Assembly: GCA_963792175.1 (NCBI GenBank)
Contig: CAWBVG010000024.1
Location: 115,657-179,656, forward strand
DNA: 64,000 bases
Origin: CAWBVG01 sp963792175
Lineage (GTDB): Bacteria; Acidobacteriota; Vicinamibacteria; Vicinamibacterales; CAVVIG01
Direction: 5' to 3'
Part shown: piece by piece, positions 62,482 to 64,000 of the stretch
How the letters are laid out: every line of letters begins with the position of its first letter
Numbering within the stretch: position 1 is the first letter of the stretch
Made by a program: the position numbers and the translations under genes
The notes under the pieces: model-generated
Seen by the model: only the letters and a program-made list of their open reading frames with translations
Databases searched by the model: none
What the model was told of the DNA's origin: nothing

Positions 62482-63894
62482 ATGCTAGAGGCGCAACCAA
62501 TCGGCGACCAGCCGCGCCTTTGGGCGACGATCCGGGAAGCGATTGCCGGATCGCATCACGGCGAGTACACGGACGGTCCGATCGGCCGGGCGATCCTGTT
62601 GCTCGCGATTCCGATGATGCTCGAGCTGGTGCTCGAGTCGGTGTTTGCGGTGGTCGACGTCTTCTTCGTCTCCCGCCTGGGCGCCGACTCGGTCGCGACC
62701 GTCGGCCTCACCGAGTCGATGCTGACGATCATCTACGCGGTGGCGATCGGGCTGAGCCTGGGCGCGACGGCGACCGTCGCGCGCCGCATCGGCGAGCGGG
62801 ATCACGACGGCGCCGCGATCGCGGCGGTTCAGGCGATTGCGCTCGGCGTTCTTGTGGCGGTGCCGGTCGGCGTTGCCGGCTTCTGGTTTGCCGGTCCGCT
62901 GCTGACGCTGATGGGCGCCCCGCCCGACGTGCTCGCGCACAGGTCGTACGCCGAGATCGTCCTCGGTCTCAACGGCATCGTCCTCCTGCTGTTCCTGATC
63001 AACGCGGTATTCCGCGGCGCCGGCGACGCCGCGGTGGCGATGCGTGTGCTCTGGATCGCCAACGCCATCAACATCTGTCTGGATCCCTGCTTCATTTTCG
63101 GGCTCGGCCCGTTTCCACAACTGGGAGTGACCGGCGCGGCGGTCGCGACCACGACGGGCCGCGGGATCGGAGTGATGGTGCAGCTGATCCTGCTCGCCAG
63201 GGGAAACGGCCGTATCGTCATCCGCCGACAGCATCTTCGACTGAATCCGGACGTGATGCTGAACATGGTGCGGTTGTCCGGGAGCGCGGTGTTCCAGACG
63301 CTCATCGGGATGACGAGCTACATCGGCATGGTTCGGATCTTCGCCTCGTTTGGCAGCGTCGCGGTGGCCGCCTGCACGATCGTGATCCGCATCATCATGT
63401 TCCTGGTCCTGCCCGCATGGGGACTCTCGAACGCTGCCGCCACGCTCGTCGGCCAGAACCTCGGCGCGGGCAGACCGGACCGGGCGGAGACGTCAGTCTG
63501 GCGCGCCACGGCCTACAACGTGGCATTCCTGTCGGTGACCGGCCTCCTGTGCTTCATCTTCACCGGCACGATCGTCGAGTGGTTCACCACCGATCCGCAG
63601 GTGGGCCCGATCGCCACGCGCGGCCTGCGCGTCATCGCCGCCGGCTTTCCGTTCTACGCCGCCGGCTACGTCCTGACCCAGTCGTTCAACGGCGCCGGCG
63701 ATACGCTCACCCCCACGCTCATCAATCTGGGCTGCTTCTGGGCGTTCGAGCTCCCGCTGGCGTACGCGCTCGGTCTTCCGCTGGGATTCGGCCCGGACGG
63801 CGTATTCTGGGCGATGGCCATCGCGTTTTCGACGATGTCGGTGGTGAGCGGGCTGTTGTTCCGGCGCGGGCGCTGGAAGTTGAAGCGAGTGTAA
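62482..63894 (+). CDS. MATE family efflux transporter
   Basis: 470 aa, 12 predicted TM helices in two bundles. First helix RAILLLAIPMMLELVLESVFAVVDVFFVSRLG, with VATVGLTESMLTIIYAVAIGLSLGATATVARRIGE typical of NorM/DinF-like exporters; second half starts MVRLSGSAVFQTLIGMTSY and contains NAAATLVGQNLGAGRPDRAE. Likely Na+ or H+ coupled drug/metabolite export. ATG at 62482 chosen; longer in-frame readings only cover the upstream repeat. Frame intact. Confidence 0.93.
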   Translation: MLEAQPIGDQPRLWATIREAIAGSHHGEYTDGPIGRAILLLAIPMMLELVLESVFAVVDVFFVSRLGADSVATVGLTESMLTIIYAVAIGLSLGATATVARRIGERDHDGAAIAAVQAIALGVLVAVPVGVAGFWFAGPLLTLMGAPPDVLAHRSYAEIVLGLNGIVLLLFLINAVFRGAGDAAVAMRVLWIANAINICLDPCFIFGLGPFPQLGVTGAAVATTTGRGIGVMVQLILLARGNGRIVIRRQHLRLNPDVMLNMVRLSGSAVFQTLIGMTSYIGMVRIFASFGSVAVAACTIVIRIIMFLVLPAWGLSNAAATLVGQNLGAGRPDRAETSVWRATAYNVAFLSVTGLLCFIFTGTIVEWFTTDPQVGPIATRGLRVIAAGFPFYAAGYVLTQSFNGAGDTLTPTLINLGCFWAFELPLAYALGLPLGFGPDGVFWAMAIAFSTMSVVSGLLFRRGRWKLKRV

Positions 63895-64000
63895 CGGGTC
63901 ACCGGAAAAGCAAAGACCGCAAAGCCCGCAAAGCGTTTTTATCAACAGATCTTTGCGTTCTCGGCGATCTTTGCGTTCACCGTGGGCCGCTGCGCGCGGG
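63895..64000. repeat. Inverted GCAAAGACC/CTTTGCG arms downstream of the MATE gene
   Basis: GCAAAGACCGCAAAGCCCGC at 63911-63930 faces two copies of GATCTTTGCGTTC (63950-63980). Heptamer-like spacing of the AAAG words. May continue beyond the window edge. No gene seen in this stretch. Confidence 0.75.

Overview
The window is high-GC DNA that looks like a member of the Acidobacteriota, most likely class Vicinamibacteria. The support is four PadR regulators and five large two-module FtsX/MacB permeases of the acidobacterial duplicated orphan permease (ADOP) type, Oar-like TonB receptors with a CarboxypepD_reg domain, many secreted or Tat-exported peptidases and hydrolases, and a very high density of short tandem repeats and hairpins. 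No rRNA, tRNA, CRISPR, phage or transposase gene was seen.

Layout. 1-3.0 kb: tail of an M14 carboxypeptidase, an asparaginase-domain protein and an M20 peptidase (+). 3.07-10.3 kb: PadR + ADOP permease 1, then two tandem sulfatase-like/TPR proteins (+). 10.5-16.7 kb: tandem paralogous Oar-like TonB receptors separated by a strong terminator (+). 16.7-21.3 kb: DinB protein, ADOP 2, its PadR with a palindromic operator, and a GNAT (-). 21.3-23.0 kb: DUF4159 protein, lipoprotein, small membrane protein. 23.3-26.3 kb: TldE/TldD pair (-). 26.4-27.7 kb: beta-propeller protein (+). 27.75-38.1 kb: a long overlapping minus-strand operon, glnS - PHP/CehA hydrolase - MoxR - DUF58 - BatA-like - large membrane protein - glutamine-amidotransferase-like protein - GNAT. 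38.2-39.3 kb: cupin and HAD phosphatase. 39.6-45.4 kb: ADOP 3, a class C beta-lactamase-like hydrolase and an S9 peptidase. 45.5-50.1 kb: a PadR followed by a beheaded ADOP, then a complete PadR + ADOP 4 pair. 50.1-55.4 kb: membrane protein, alpha/beta hydrolase, M28-like protein and a fused E1 alpha/beta 2-oxoacid dehydrogenase (-). 55.4-57.1 kb: both subunits of an aconitase-X-type dehydratase. 57.1-63.9 kb: amidohydrolase, DUF5916 protein, sulfurtransferase, RidA and a MATE exporter.

Two things cut across the whole window. First, many genes carry apparent +1 frameshifts. Nearly all decode as two alternative bases standing side by side at one, usually wobble, codon position, so they look like unresolved strain variants in the consensus rather than decayed genes. 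I therefore report whole genes across those sites. Second, the DNA is studded with 7-nt tandem repeats of at least nine unrelated sequences. They are usually arranged as inverted arms around a short core. They occur between genes, at start and stop codons, and in frame inside interdomain linkers. Two copies of a ~310-nt multi-stem hairpin element (near 23.1 kb and 39.4 kb) lie in opposite orientations and are the most unusual objects here.

Functionally the region suggests a heterotrophic, protein- and polymer-degrading lifestyle: secreted peptidases, TonB-dependent uptake, PadR-controlled export-type permeases, and a MoxR/DUF58/BatA envelope module.
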